Part shown: positions 21,354-29,325 of the stretch, one piece after another | Layout of the letters: each line of letters opens with the position of its first letter | How positions within the stretch are numbered: the first letter of the stretch is position 1 | Source: a virus | Reading direction: 5' to 3' (one strand) | IMG/VR virus record: IMGVR_UViG_3300047157_000093 | Span: 1 to 40,590 of that record | Length of the DNA stretch: 40,590 bases | The notes under the pieces: model-generated | What the model saw: only the letters and a program-made list of their open reading frames with translations | The model's database searches: none | Told to the model about the DNA's origin: nothing | Program-made: the position numbers and the translations under genes

Positions 21354-22933
21354 CGCGTTCCACTCGGTGACCACTCAACATCCACACCGCTGATGTTAAA
21401 GTTTCCGTTAGCCGGTCCCTCAGCACGCCACGAGTGAAGTTCACCCGTAGACCGGACATCGATCTTGCGTTCCGTTGCAGGGCTGAAGTCTCTCTTATCG
21501 CCTGCCCACCGGGCACCGTCACCAGCGTAGTGGTGAGAGCCGATAGACATCTTGATCGGGGTCTTGCCCTCAACCTGCGGGTAGAGCCTCGTGATAGTGC
21601 TCACGTCCTCGTGGCCGACTATAGGCAAGTGCGTCCGCTCGATGAAGCACGTCAGACCTTCCTCTGTAGGGTTCTGCGTGTCGATGTTGTAGACGTTAGG
21701 CCCGGAGGATCCGATCATCACGCCATCGAACGGTTGCCTGTTAGCAGTCGCCCATGTAGTACGCTCGTTAGCCCATACGCCTTCCCACTGCTCCCACTCA
21801 TTAATAACTGTGGGCTGGTTGCCGTAGCAGGCGTGTGAGAACGTGCGCTCAGTGCTGAGGTCTCTCAGCGACCACGTGTCGTCCCGGTAATTGAAGACGT
21901 AAGCCATGTTAGGTTCGTCGTAGCCTTCCTCGGGTACGCAGAACCAGATCTCGCCCATCATTTGATTGTGTGCCGCGAACGACGTGTGACGCCTGTCCTC
22001 GTTCAACGTGCTAGCGAATCGCTTGCGTAGTCGATTGTGGAGCAGGCTCTGTGCTTGGTTACCGTCGAACACTAGGATGTCTTCGTTCGATATAAAGTAG
22101 TGGCGGCCCGATACCTCGACCAGTGCGTCCCGGCCGATCAGTCCAGCGTTCTGGGTAACGGTGCGCCTACGCCAAACCAAAGCGTCTCCTGTAAAATCCA
22201 TTACATTTAGCGCCTTCTCACTGTAGATGACAAAGCTGTCACGCAGGCTCTCCGCCCCGACGATCTTGCCGCCGCGACCGAGTGTCAGGTAACCGGCTAG
22301 GCTGGACGGATCAACGTCCGGCCCTTCCCACGTGTAGGGCACGCCGTTAGGATCGCAAGGGTGCGACCACCGGACCCTGTCCTCGTAGTAGGTAGATAGA
22401 CCTGTCTGCGGATCTGGCTCAGTCATGCCTAAAGCAAAAACGAAATTCTTGTGCGACTGGATCATGCGAGCGTAGATGCCTCGGTCTTCCCAGAGGTCTC
22501 CGCCTGCAACCCAAGGTAGCGGTATGGCCACCTCAGCGTTGGCGTCCCAGTCAGTAAAGTAGACCGGGTTAACCGACGCGTTATTGATGAAGGTAACCTG
22601 ACCGATCTGACAGCTAGTCCACGCGTGCTCATCCACCTCGTTATCGAGTCGCAATACCGTGTGGAACTTCTGGTCGAAGTAACTCTCGATAGTTTTGTCA
22701 GTGCATACGAGCCACGTACTGTTACCCTCGAAGTCATTGCTCTGCATGATGTGGCCAATGTCGCCACTAGCCTCTCCAGCAGTATTCACGAGACGCGATC
22801 CGCCCGACGCCTGAATCTTTCCAGATACGACTCGGAAGTTGCGTCCGTCTGTCAGTGCGTTAGGCGGCAGATCCCACGGTGCTACATCAGAGATGACCCC
22901 GACCTGACCTATGCCGCGTACATTGATAAGCAT
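21350..22933 (-). CDS. Tail nozzle/stabilisation-like beta-propeller protein
   Basis: A 527-residue protein starting MLINVRGIGQVGVISDVAPW, followed by LPPNALTDGRNFRVVSGKIQ, the N-terminal pattern of podoviral nozzle and head-stabilisation proteins (P22 gp10-like and SU10/phiEco32-type nozzles). Later repeats, GGKIVGAESLRDSFVIYSE, ISNEDILVFDG and RDDTWSLRDLS, are propeller-type blades. It should form the distal end of the short tail and hold DNA in until injection. The length is typical for the group. Confidence 0.75.
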   Translation of the reverse strand: MLINVRGIGQVGVISDVAPWDLPPNALTDGRNFRVVSGKIQASGGSRLVNTAGEASGDIGHIMQSNDFEGNSTWLVCTDKTIESYFDQKFHTVLRLDNEVDEHAWTSCQIGQVTFINNASVNPVYFTDWDANAEVAIPLPWVAGGDLWEDRGIYARMIQSHKNFVFALGMTEPDPQTGLSTYYEDRVRWSHPCDPNGVPYTWEGPDVDPSSLAGYLTLGRGGKIVGAESLRDSFVIYSEKALNVMDFTGDALVWRRRTVTQNAGLIGRDALVEVSGRHYFISNEDILVFDGNQAQSLLHNRLRKRFASTLNEDRRHTSFAAHNQMMGEIWFCVPEEGYDEPNMAYVFNYRDDTWSLRDLSTERTFSHACYGNQPTVINEWEQWEGVWANERTTWATANRQPFDGVMIGSSGPNVYNIDTQNPTEEGLTCFIERTHLPIVGHEDVSTITRLYPQVEGKTPIKMSIGSHHYAGDGARWAGDKRDFSPATERKIDVRSTGELHSWRAEGPANGNFNISGVDVEWSPSGTR

Positions 22934-23505
22934 TACGCTTGATTCTCCAGCTTGTACGAAAGTTCCTTAACAGCCTCCAGTAGAATAACGCAGAGCCGTG
23001 AGTAATCCACGGCTAGGTATCCGTTCTCTGTCTGCTGTACCGCCTGCGGGAATACCGCCTGAACTTGTTGTGCTGAGACGCCCGCCATTTCCATGTAAGG
23101 CATCCCACACTGCACGCCTTCCTCGTTAGGGACATACGTGAACGTGTCGAGAGTCTTGACCTTGTCGAGGGCGTCGGTAATGACTGCCGTCTTATGCTTC
23201 AGTCTCTCATCCGACTGACTGACCACGTTGCCGCTTGCCGTCAGGTTCGCGCAGGTGATGTTGCCAGACGTGTCGATCTTTACGTTGTCGGTCTCGGCCC
23301 ACTCACCAGAAACGTGGTGGATGATTGAGAATTGATCTTTCGCCGGGTAGTAGTTTGGTGCCTGCGGTGCGTCGGCCTTGGGGAACGTGTTCCTCAGTGC
23401 CGTCTTAATCAATCTCAAGTGGTCATCGCCCATCGAGATCGAGTCATTAGCCGTTGGCCATGCTGGATCTAGATCTGTGATGAACTCGCCTGTCTCAATT
23501 CCCAT
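22933..23505 (-). CDS. Tail-fibre-like protein with C-terminal S74-type chaperone domain
   Basis: A 190-residue protein. The start MGIETGEFITDLDPAW at 23505 has GGAG upstream and overlaps the previous stop; a longer reading from 23538 is less likely. The N-terminus (ISMGDDHLRLIKTALRNTFP) is a common fibre module. SDERLKHKTAVITDALDKV begins an intramolecular chaperone (peptidase S74), with the Ser and Lys needed for self-cleavage present, and continues to GVSAQQVQAVFPQAV and LLEAVKELSYKLE. It should trimerise a short fibre and may then be cut off. Unusually short for a fibre. Confidence 0.72.
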   Translation of the reverse strand: MGIETGEFITDLDPAWPTANDSISMGDDHLRLIKTALRNTFPKADAPQAPNYYPAKDQFSIIHHVSGEWAETDNVKIDTSGNITCANLTASGNVVSQSDERLKHKTAVITDALDKVKTLDTFTYVPNEEGVQCGMPYMEMAGVSAQQVQAVFPQAVQQTENGYLAVDYSRLCVILLEAVKELSYKLENQA

Positions 23506-23680
23506 TGCACTTCTCCAGTTGCAGGAGTATGTCGCCACACTCCCTCGTGCCCACGCTATTGCGCGGCACTACTTTCCAATCAGTTTTGACTGTGCACTTC
23601 TTCACCCAGCCACGTTCAACGAATGGCCTCGTGCCCTTGAGAGCGTATACGAGGCCACCGAAAAGTACTTCACCCATCAT
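23495..23680 (-). CDS. Hypothetical small basic protein
   Basis: A 61-residue basic protein, MMGEVLFGGLVYALKGTRPF, with Cys and Lys-rich C-terminal half. It starts in an ATGA overlap with the lipoprotein gene and ends inside the start of the S74 gene. The opposite strand also has open frames here but without ribosome-binding sites. Packing between neighbours is the main support; the function is unknown. Confidence 0.5.
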   Translation of the reverse strand: MMGEVLFGGLVYALKGTRPFVERGWVKKCTVKTDWKVVPRNSVGTRECGDILLQLEKCNGN

Positions 23681-24516
23681 GACTCATCGCACTCGGGCGG
23701 TGCTGGACTAAACTGAGGAGAGGAGCAATCCACTGCATCGTCGCCACCGTCAGTAGTGTCGTCAGTAGTATCGTCACCAGAATCGTCAACATCACTGTCG
23801 TCAACAGAGTCCGTAGTATCGTCCGTAGTATCGTCAGTAGTGTCGTCAACAATCTCATCGTCCACTATCCCAAAGCTAGATGTCTCATCGATAACCGTGT
23901 CGATCAGGTCATCAGCCTCAGCCGGGTCACCGATCACGTAGTTAACGCGCTCATCGTTATTGAAGTCGTTGCCGACATAGGTGCTGTCAGTCATCGTGAT
24001 AGTGCTACCAGCCGCGCCAGCGATTGATGGGATCACGTCGAAGATCTTCCCACGGTTCTCTTCCTGCTTCATGTTAACGTCACGGTTGTTCCTGCTGATC
24101 TCTTTCTGGAGGTCGCTGTTAACAGCCGCGATGCCTACCTGAGTCAGTGTGCCCAGTACCGGAGCCGTCATAACCTTGGCCCAGTCGAGTGCAGTAACGT
24201 CACGCTCGGTCTTGATCAGGGCCATGCCCGTAGCCTGCTGAGTACCATCGCCACCCTCACGTGCCGCCGCAACAGCCGCAACGATTGCGACGTTAGATGC
24301 CGCCTCGGGATTGGCTTTAGCAACAGACGCTAGCGCCTCCCACATCGCCTTCTTCTCTAGAGCCTCGGCGTGTGCTTGGTTAACCCTCATCTCTGACTGT
24401 ACTTTGATAGCCTCTACTTGGGCGTCCCTGTAGTTGGCCTTGCTCTGCATTTTCTGATCCGCTGACGCGCAACCCAAAAAACTCAACAACGCCAATCCAA
24501 TTACTAAACCTTTCAT
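23677..24516 (-). CDS. Predicted lipoprotein with Asp/Thr repeat tail
   Basis: A 279-residue protein with a type II signal peptide: MKGLVIGLALLSFLGCASAD has a basic start, hydrophobic core and lipobox LGCA, with lipidation expected at C16. A helical region rich in Ala and Glu (residues 20-100) resembles coiled-coil periplasmic proteins. The C-terminal 80 residues are highly acidic with repeats of DDTTD type. It probably sits on a host membrane, consistent with a lysis, spanin-like or exclusion role, but no spanin partner is adjacent. Asp-rich repeats may bind divalent cations. Confidence 0.72.
   Translation of the reverse strand: MKGLVIGLALLSFLGCASADQKMQSKANYRDAQVEAIKVQSEMRVNQAHAEALEKKAMWEALASVAKANPEAASNVAIVAAVAAAREGGDGTQQATGMALIKTERDVTALDWAKVMTAPVLGTLTQVGIAAVNSDLQKEISRNNRDVNMKQEENRGKIFDVIPSIAGAAGSTITMTDSTYVGNDFNNDERVNYVIGDPAEADDLIDTVIDETSSFGIVDDEIVDDTTDDTTDDTTDSVDDSDVDDSGDDTTDDTTDGGDDAVDCSSPQFSPAPPECDES
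23755..23850 (+). repeat. Trinucleotide-based repeat encoding Asp/Thr tail
   Basis: GTCGTCAGTAGTATCGTC-type units recur on the plus strand across about 23755-23850. They encode the DDTTD repeats of the lipoprotein read on the minus strand. Both third-base variation and unit-length variation are visible, consistent with replication slippage and protein-level selection. Confidence 0.6.
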
Positions 24517-24776
24517 AACACTCTCCTTGTGAAGTCCGTCATCTCTCCGTAGTTTTCATCTTCTAGAATTCTCATTCTTCCGTTCCCTCTGTCGGCTACC
24601 ATCTCTGCTCGCTCCTCTGAGAAATCAACCAGCATCACTGGTGCCTTCGTTGGATCAAACTCTTCGTCAATATTCTTAGCGGCCTTGGCCAGTGCATCCT
24701 TAAAACTACGAGCCTGAAACTTCTTGACTCGTGGGTGAGTGAAGGGTGGCTTGTACATGACTGCGAAAGTTCTCAT
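24513..24776 (-). CDS. Hypothetical small basic protein
   Basis: An 87-residue protein, MRTFAVMYKPPFTHPRVKKF, beginning in a beta strand and followed by a helix (FKDALAKAAKNID) and strands with KAPVMLVDFSEE. A small alpha/beta fold is likely. It overlaps the preceding stop (TGATG) and the lipoprotein start (ATGA). No family is recognised. Confidence 0.58.
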   Translation of the reverse strand: MRTFAVMYKPPFTHPRVKKFQARSFKDALAKAAKNIDEEFDPTKAPVMLVDFSEERAEMVADRGNGRMRILEDENYGEMTDFTRRVL

Positions 24777-25477
24777 CAGATTTTCTCTACCGTTACGTTG
24801 TGAACTCGTGCGTGGGAATAGGCGTTGCGGCCATACCCACCCGGCTGAAACAAGGTGAAGTTCATTACGATGTGCCTGTAGTCAGCCTTCACATCGATAA
24901 TGTCCTCGTACTCGTAAATTGTGTTCTTCTGGCGACGCTCGCCTACACCGTTTAGCTTGTAGTCGTAGCGCGTTCCGTCTAGATAGCCACGCCTGTAGCC
25001 GAGGACGGCCGAATAGATCATCGCGTCCTCTTCCCAGTCATCGACTGTCTCTAACTTTGTTTTGACTCTGTACTTACCGAGTTCATCTGCGTACCACCAC
25101 CCGTTAACTGCAATGGCACCGGGTGATCGATCACGACTGGTCTGGTCAATCCACAGCCAGTAGTACTTACCTCTCTGGCCGTCACTGTCCCAGTCAACGT
25201 CGTTATCTAGCAGGTTCGAGATAGCGCCGTCAGCACGCTTGTCGCTGTGCTCCTTACTCAGCTTGTAAACGTCACCGTGCTTACCCCAGCCGTAATCATC
25301 CAGCTTGTACTGGAGGCCGTAGGCCATGCCATCGTAGCCTTCGAGATCCCAGTCCTCTCGATGAAGCTGTCGCATGTCACGTGCGTATCGGTCGCTAGCC
25401 TTGATCTCGCCCTCACTACCTTTGTAGTTGAAGCGTATCTCTTGCATAGTCGCCGGTAGGCGCTTGATGATGCTCAT
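24776..25477 (-). CDS. Hypothetical virion-module protein
   Basis: A 233-residue protein rich in Tyr, Trp and Asp (YYWLWIDQTSRDRSPGAIAV), which suggests a beta-rich surface-exposed or carbohydrate-binding fold. No signal peptide is seen. It starts in an ATGA overlap with the tail-fibre assembly gene and may assist receptor binding. No family is recognised. Confidence 0.55.
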   Translation of the reverse strand: MSIIKRLPATMQEIRFNYKGSEGEIKASDRYARDMRQLHREDWDLEGYDGMAYGLQYKLDDYGWGKHGDVYKLSKEHSDKRADGAISNLLDNDVDWDSDGQRGKYYWLWIDQTSRDRSPGAIAVNGWWYADELGKYRVKTKLETVDDWEEDAMIYSAVLGYRRGYLDGTRYDYKLNGVGERRQKNTIYEYEDIIDVKADYRHIVMNFTLFQPGGYGRNAYSHARVHNVTVEKI

Positions 25478-26082
25478 CCTTTATAGTTCGGGCTAGTTGG
25501 CCAATGGATCTCTTTCGGGAAGTTAGGCTGGTTGGTAACGTCACGCAGAGCCTGTCGGTACTCAAGCCAAGGCGCTTTGTCCTCGACAGTACTGTCAGGT
25601 GCACAGACGATTCCGTCAGTCATAGCCAACTCGAAATTACGATCCGCACGGGCCTGTTGTGCCGCCCCCGCTAAACGCTCTGCTATCTCTTCCTCTGTTA
25701 GGTCAACAACGACCCACGGAATGCTTTCCTGTAGTGGGCTGGTAATGTCGCCCAATAGGCAGTCCTGAGTCCACTGATCCCACTCAGGCTCTGGGTCTGG
25801 CTGGATGTTAGGCTCGTAGGGCATATAGAGTTCTGGGTCTACCTCTAGGTTTCCCTTGCTAGGTATCGACAACTCTTTTGGGTGGTCAGGGATTCGCGAC
25901 CATGCGCCAGCCAGTCGGCACGCAATAGCGCCGAACTGATCCAGTAGCTTTTCCTTGCTGAAGTCTGGGAACGAGAACTGCTCGATCCAAGGCTCCTGTC
26001 CGGGTCTATCGAACTTCACGGCGATCCACTCAGCGTCTGGCTGATAGTCTAAGATCTCGTAACTAACTTTAACCTTTTCCAT
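25474..26082 (-). CDS. Tail-fibre assembly chaperone-like protein (Phage_tail_APC type)
   Basis: A 202-residue protein starting MEKVKVSYEILDYQPDAEWI at 26082, with AAGGA placed 6-8 nt upstream. Longer open reading up to 26682 runs antisense-like through the poly-glycine gene's shadow frame and is rejected. The C-terminus RNFELAMTDGIVCAPD, then LEYRQALRDVTNQPNFPKEI and HWP, matches the tail assembly chaperone family. Such proteins fold or cap the adjacent adhesin, here the gene directly upstream. Confidence 0.75.
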   Translation of the reverse strand: MEKVKVSYEILDYQPDAEWIAVKFDRPGQEPWIEQFSFPDFSKEKLLDQFGAIACRLAGAWSRIPDHPKELSIPSKGNLEVDPELYMPYEPNIQPDPEPEWDQWTQDCLLGDITSPLQESIPWVVVDLTEEEIAERLAGAAQQARADRNFELAMTDGIVCAPDSTVEDKAPWLEYRQALRDVTNQPNFPKEIHWPTSPNYKG

Positions 26083-26098
26083 GTCTATTCCTTCGTCC

Positions 26099-27163
26099 TT
26101 AAATTGGATGACCAATTTTGACAATACCGGGAGTACCAGTACGGCCCGGCTCGCCTGTAGCACCGCCACCTTGGGCACCGCCACCACCGCCACCACCACC
26201 ATTTCCTGAAGCCGCTGTAGCTTTAGCCGCCCCTCGGACACAAACTCCGCCAACACCTCCGTCAGGAGAGCCTTTCGCACCGCCAGACTGGTCACCAGCC
26301 GACGCTCCTCCGCCCCCGCCGCCGATAGCGCCGTATGTGTAATAAGTCTTTGCGTTACCGCCTTTTCCGCCACCGCGAGTCTGGTCAGAAGATCCGTACT
26401 TAAATCCAGTACCGGCGGCACCCATCGATCCACCACCGCCTGCACCACCGGAACCACCGCCACCCCCATTGTTGCCGGGGTTGCCAACTCCGCCTGACGA
26501 TGCAGAAGCGCCGTACTTACCACCAGCACCACCACCGGATCCACCAGCAACTCCAGACGCCGTACTGGCCGAGGCACCCTTGGAAGAATACGCTCCACCA
26601 CCACCGCCGCCTGCCGCGTTCGCAGATGGTATGCCAGTGCCACCCAGAGCGGTCGGCTGTCCGTTGACACCCTTGGCTCCACTAGCGACTTGGCCCATTG
26701 CCTTACCGGGCTTGCCTGTGAAGGTCATGCCGTTAGTAGGTGTTTTCTGAGCAAATAACGCTCCACCACCACCGCCACCACCGCCGGATCTAGAGCCGTT
26801 TGACTCAGTTTGGTGCTGAGGGCCGCCACCGCCGCCTCCCCCACCAGCGCCGACGCCGACGTATTTAACCCAATTCGCATAGCTACCCTGTGCAATCTTA
26901 GTGACCGTCAGGGTTCCTGTCGCGTTCGTGTTAGTGATCGTGCAAGTCTTTACGCCACCGGAAGTAGTGAAAGCACCGCCCGCGCACGTTGACTCGATAG
27001 GCGAGTCGTTAGACTTGCCGAGGAAGTCAGTCAGCTTCAGGTTGCCCGACGCTGGCACTCCGGGAGCCGCGCCGTAATACGACTTCAGGTTCTTGCCGCT
27101 GATAGACGAGAACTCGTTGATAACCTGATTCTGGGTAATCGGTACTCTACTGGGAAGCGTCAT
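26099..27163 (-). CDS. Poly-glycine tail-tip adhesin
   Basis: A 354-residue protein. The N-terminus (MTLPSRVPITQNQVINEFSS; GNLKLTDFLG) is an attachment module found in phage tail proteins. From about residue 110, nine or more poly-Gly runs (up to GGGGGGGG) alternate with short variable segments (PQHQTESNGSRS, FAQKTPTN, SSKGASAS). Known T4-like and S16-type gp38 adhesins fold such runs into polyglycine-II helices whose connecting loops bind receptors. The tail-fibre chaperone gene directly downstream supports this. The loops are the likely receptor-specific regions. Confidence 0.72.
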   Translation of the reverse strand: MTLPSRVPITQNQVINEFSSISGKNLKSYYGAAPGVPASGNLKLTDFLGKSNDSPIESTCAGGAFTTSGGVKTCTITNTNATGTLTVTKIAQGSYANWVKYVGVGAGGGGGGGGPQHQTESNGSRSGGGGGGGGALFAQKTPTNGMTFTGKPGKAMGQVASGAKGVNGQPTALGGTGIPSANAAGGGGGGAYSSKGASASTASGVAGGSGGGAGGKYGASASSGGVGNPGNNGGGGGSGGAGGGGSMGAAGTGFKYGSSDQTRGGGKGGNAKTYYTYGAIGGGGGGASAGDQSGGAKGSPDGGVGGVCVRGAAKATAASGNGGGGGGGGAQGGGATGEPGRTGTPGIVKIGHPI

Positions 27164-29325
27164 TACTTCATCTCCTCGATCTGTTTACGGAGGTCTTTGA
27201 CCTCCTCAATCAGGTATCCAATGAGGCCCATATAAGCCACCGATAGGGAGCCGCCTACGTCCTCGTGCACAAGGTGAGGCAGTACCTCTTGTACCTCTTG
27301 CGCGATGACGCCGCTGGACATTCCGCCACCATCCTTCCACTCGAACTCAACGCCGCGTAACTCATCGATGAAGCCGAGAGGGGCGGTGACCACGTTCTTC
27401 TTCTTGTTAGCATCAGACGACGCAACGAAGTCGGTAGCGGTCAGCGTTCCGGAGATCGTCGAGTTGCCTGACGTGGGAACGTATGCGTGCGAGTGACTTA
27501 CTGGTGCGTAGACGCCAGAGTGGTTATGGTTGGTCGCCGCGTAGTTATGACTGTGGCTAGAAGGGGCGTACTCAGTGTGACTGTGGTTAGAGGTCGCCGC
27601 GCCTACGTCACCAGCGCTGAGTGTGACTGCGCCGGTCTTGCCGTTAACACTGCTAACCGGGTAGCTGACAGTCGGTATGTCAGTCTTCTTCGCGTAGTTC
27701 TGTGACGCGTGGTTACCCCAGCCAAATGCCGTGTTCCAGTTGGACACCTGCGTCGTCGTAATGTTCTTTACGTGATCAGGTACGGTGGGGTCAGTCTCTC
27801 TGAAGCTGGTAGTGAGATAGTCGCCTACTGGCTGATAGACCCCATTGTGATTGTGGCTGGTCAGGGCGTAGTCGCCCACTGGCTGGTAAACGCCCTCGTG
27901 CAAGTGGTTAGCAGGTGAAGCGCCAACGTCAGCCGCGTTCAGTACCACCTCGCCGGTCTTATCGTTCACCGACGTGACAGGTGGCTCTGCGTCTTCCATG
28001 CCGGGGAGGTTATACAGGCCGCTACCGTCACCGATAAAGACACCACGGTCTTCGGCGATGCTGATATTGCCCTTGGCCTCGATGCCGCCAGCCATGTCGA
28101 TGTCGCCGCCGTCGCTCAGGGTGAACTCGGTATTCTCAGTCCACATGTCGGACTGGTCGTCCCACGTGAGCACTCGGCCCGTCGTACTGCCGGGTAGCAC
28201 AGGTGCCTGCCCGTCGCCGCCGCCGGAGACGTAGTTAAGTGGCACCCAGCCTAATCCGTCAGAGATCAGCCAGTCGCCCTTCGACATTGGCGTCTCCTCG
28301 AAGACACCGCCGTCGTCAATAACCATGACGTAGTAGCGTTTGTTGTCGCCATCAGCCGCTGGGAGTGGTGCGCCATCCTCAAAGCCGTTCATCTGGCCCT
28401 GACTGCTCGCTACAACGATTCTAGCCTGTAGAGCACTGTAACTACCGGCAAAGATTAAATCGCCCTGTAGGGCCGCTATGGAGTCCTCAAGGTCACCTAC
28501 AACATCGTTAAGGTCATCGCCGTTCCCGTTGATGATCTCATCGAAGCCGTGAGTGTGGAATCCGGGCGTTCCGCCGCTACCGCCATCGCCACCGCTAGGT
28601 GCCTCGATCCACTTGCCTTTACCGTTGAAATCGATATAACGGGCAAGGGGCTGGCCCTCTAGTTCGGGCTTGTAAGCAATGTCATCGTAGACAATGTTAT
28701 CGGGTATGTTGCCGATCTCATCCCACGTAATGATCTGAATGTTGCCGTAGTTGATCGGAATCCACTCGCCACCAGCCGCGACCATCCAGTCGCCGTCCAT
28801 GTACTGGTTGCCGTGGACAACTCCAGCATCGGTACTGATAAAGAAGAGTCTATCCTGATCCTCAGTGACGCTAGGCGGAATAGGCTGACCGTCAGCGAAG
28901 CCCATAGCCTTGGCTCGGTCAGACAGCTTCAGGAACGTGCCCGTGCTAGCCTGAAACGATCCGCCAAAGACCATCTGCTCCATCATGGCGTCTACCTTGT
29001 CACGAAACTCCTTCAGGACTTCGTTAAGGTTCTTCTCGCCGTCGTAGTCTCCGTCCTCGTTGGTATCGACAAGGATCTCGTAGTCGAAGTGCATGTGATC
29101 TTCGGGCGGGTAGGTATCTGGTTTATTCTGGATCTCATTCCACCAGACAGTACCGCCACCACCACCGCCACCGGAGCCACCTGAGCCACCGATAGATTTC
29201 CATACGCCCGGCTCTGGCGAGCCTTCCGGCATGGGGATATAGACCCAAGTCCGGCCGTACTCACGATGAGTATCACCCGGCTGTGGCTCACCCTCTGGCC
29301 AGTGAATGATTCTTTCGTTGCTCAT
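27163..29325 (-). CDS. Tail fibre with internal duplication and C-terminal S74 chaperone
   Basis: A 720-residue protein. After a Pro/Gly-rich start, an 85-residue unit (about 110-194) recurs at 278-365, with matching FGGSFQAS/FAGSYSAL, MDGDWMVA/SKGDWLIS and EWIPINY/GWVPLNY. Two SVN.KTG.V.L...DVGA modules (about 451 and 558) alternate with His-rich H.H repeats (NHNHSGVYAPVSHSHAY). The C-terminus is an S74 chaperone (SSDANKKKNVV to GVIAQEVQEVLPHLV) followed by a coiled coil, so it is a trimeric fibre. It starts in an ATGA overlap. Confidence 0.8.
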   Translation of the reverse strand: MSNERIIHWPEGEPQPGDTHREYGRTWVYIPMPEGSPEPGVWKSIGGSGGSGGGGGGGTVWWNEIQNKPDTYPPEDHMHFDYEILVDTNEDGDYDGEKNLNEVLKEFRDKVDAMMEQMVFGGSFQASTGTFLKLSDRAKAMGFADGQPIPPSVTEDQDRLFFISTDAGVVHGNQYMDGDWMVAAGGEWIPINYGNIQIITWDEIGNIPDNIVYDDIAYKPELEGQPLARYIDFNGKGKWIEAPSGGDGGSGGTPGFHTHGFDEIINGNGDDLNDVVGDLEDSIAALQGDLIFAGSYSALQARIVVASSQGQMNGFEDGAPLPAADGDNKRYYVMVIDDGGVFEETPMSKGDWLISDGLGWVPLNYVSGGGDGQAPVLPGSTTGRVLTWDDQSDMWTENTEFTLSDGGDIDMAGGIEAKGNISIAEDRGVFIGDGSGLYNLPGMEDAEPPVTSVNDKTGEVVLNAADVGASPANHLHEGVYQPVGDYALTSHNHNGVYQPVGDYLTTSFRETDPTVPDHVKNITTTQVSNWNTAFGWGNHASQNYAKKTDIPTVSYPVSSVNGKTGAVTLSAGDVGAATSNHSHTEYAPSSHSHNYAATNHNHSGVYAPVSHSHAYVPTSGNSTISGTLTATDFVASSDANKKKNVVTAPLGFIDELRGVEFEWKDGGGMSSGVIAQEVQEVLPHLVHEDVGGSLSVAYMGLIGYLIEEVKDLRKQIEEMK

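Noticed and set aside
26083-26682. N-terminal extension of the tail-fibre assembly gene
   Set aside because: It runs through the poly-glycine gene in another frame and has shadow composition; a good start with Shine-Dalgarno exists at 26082.
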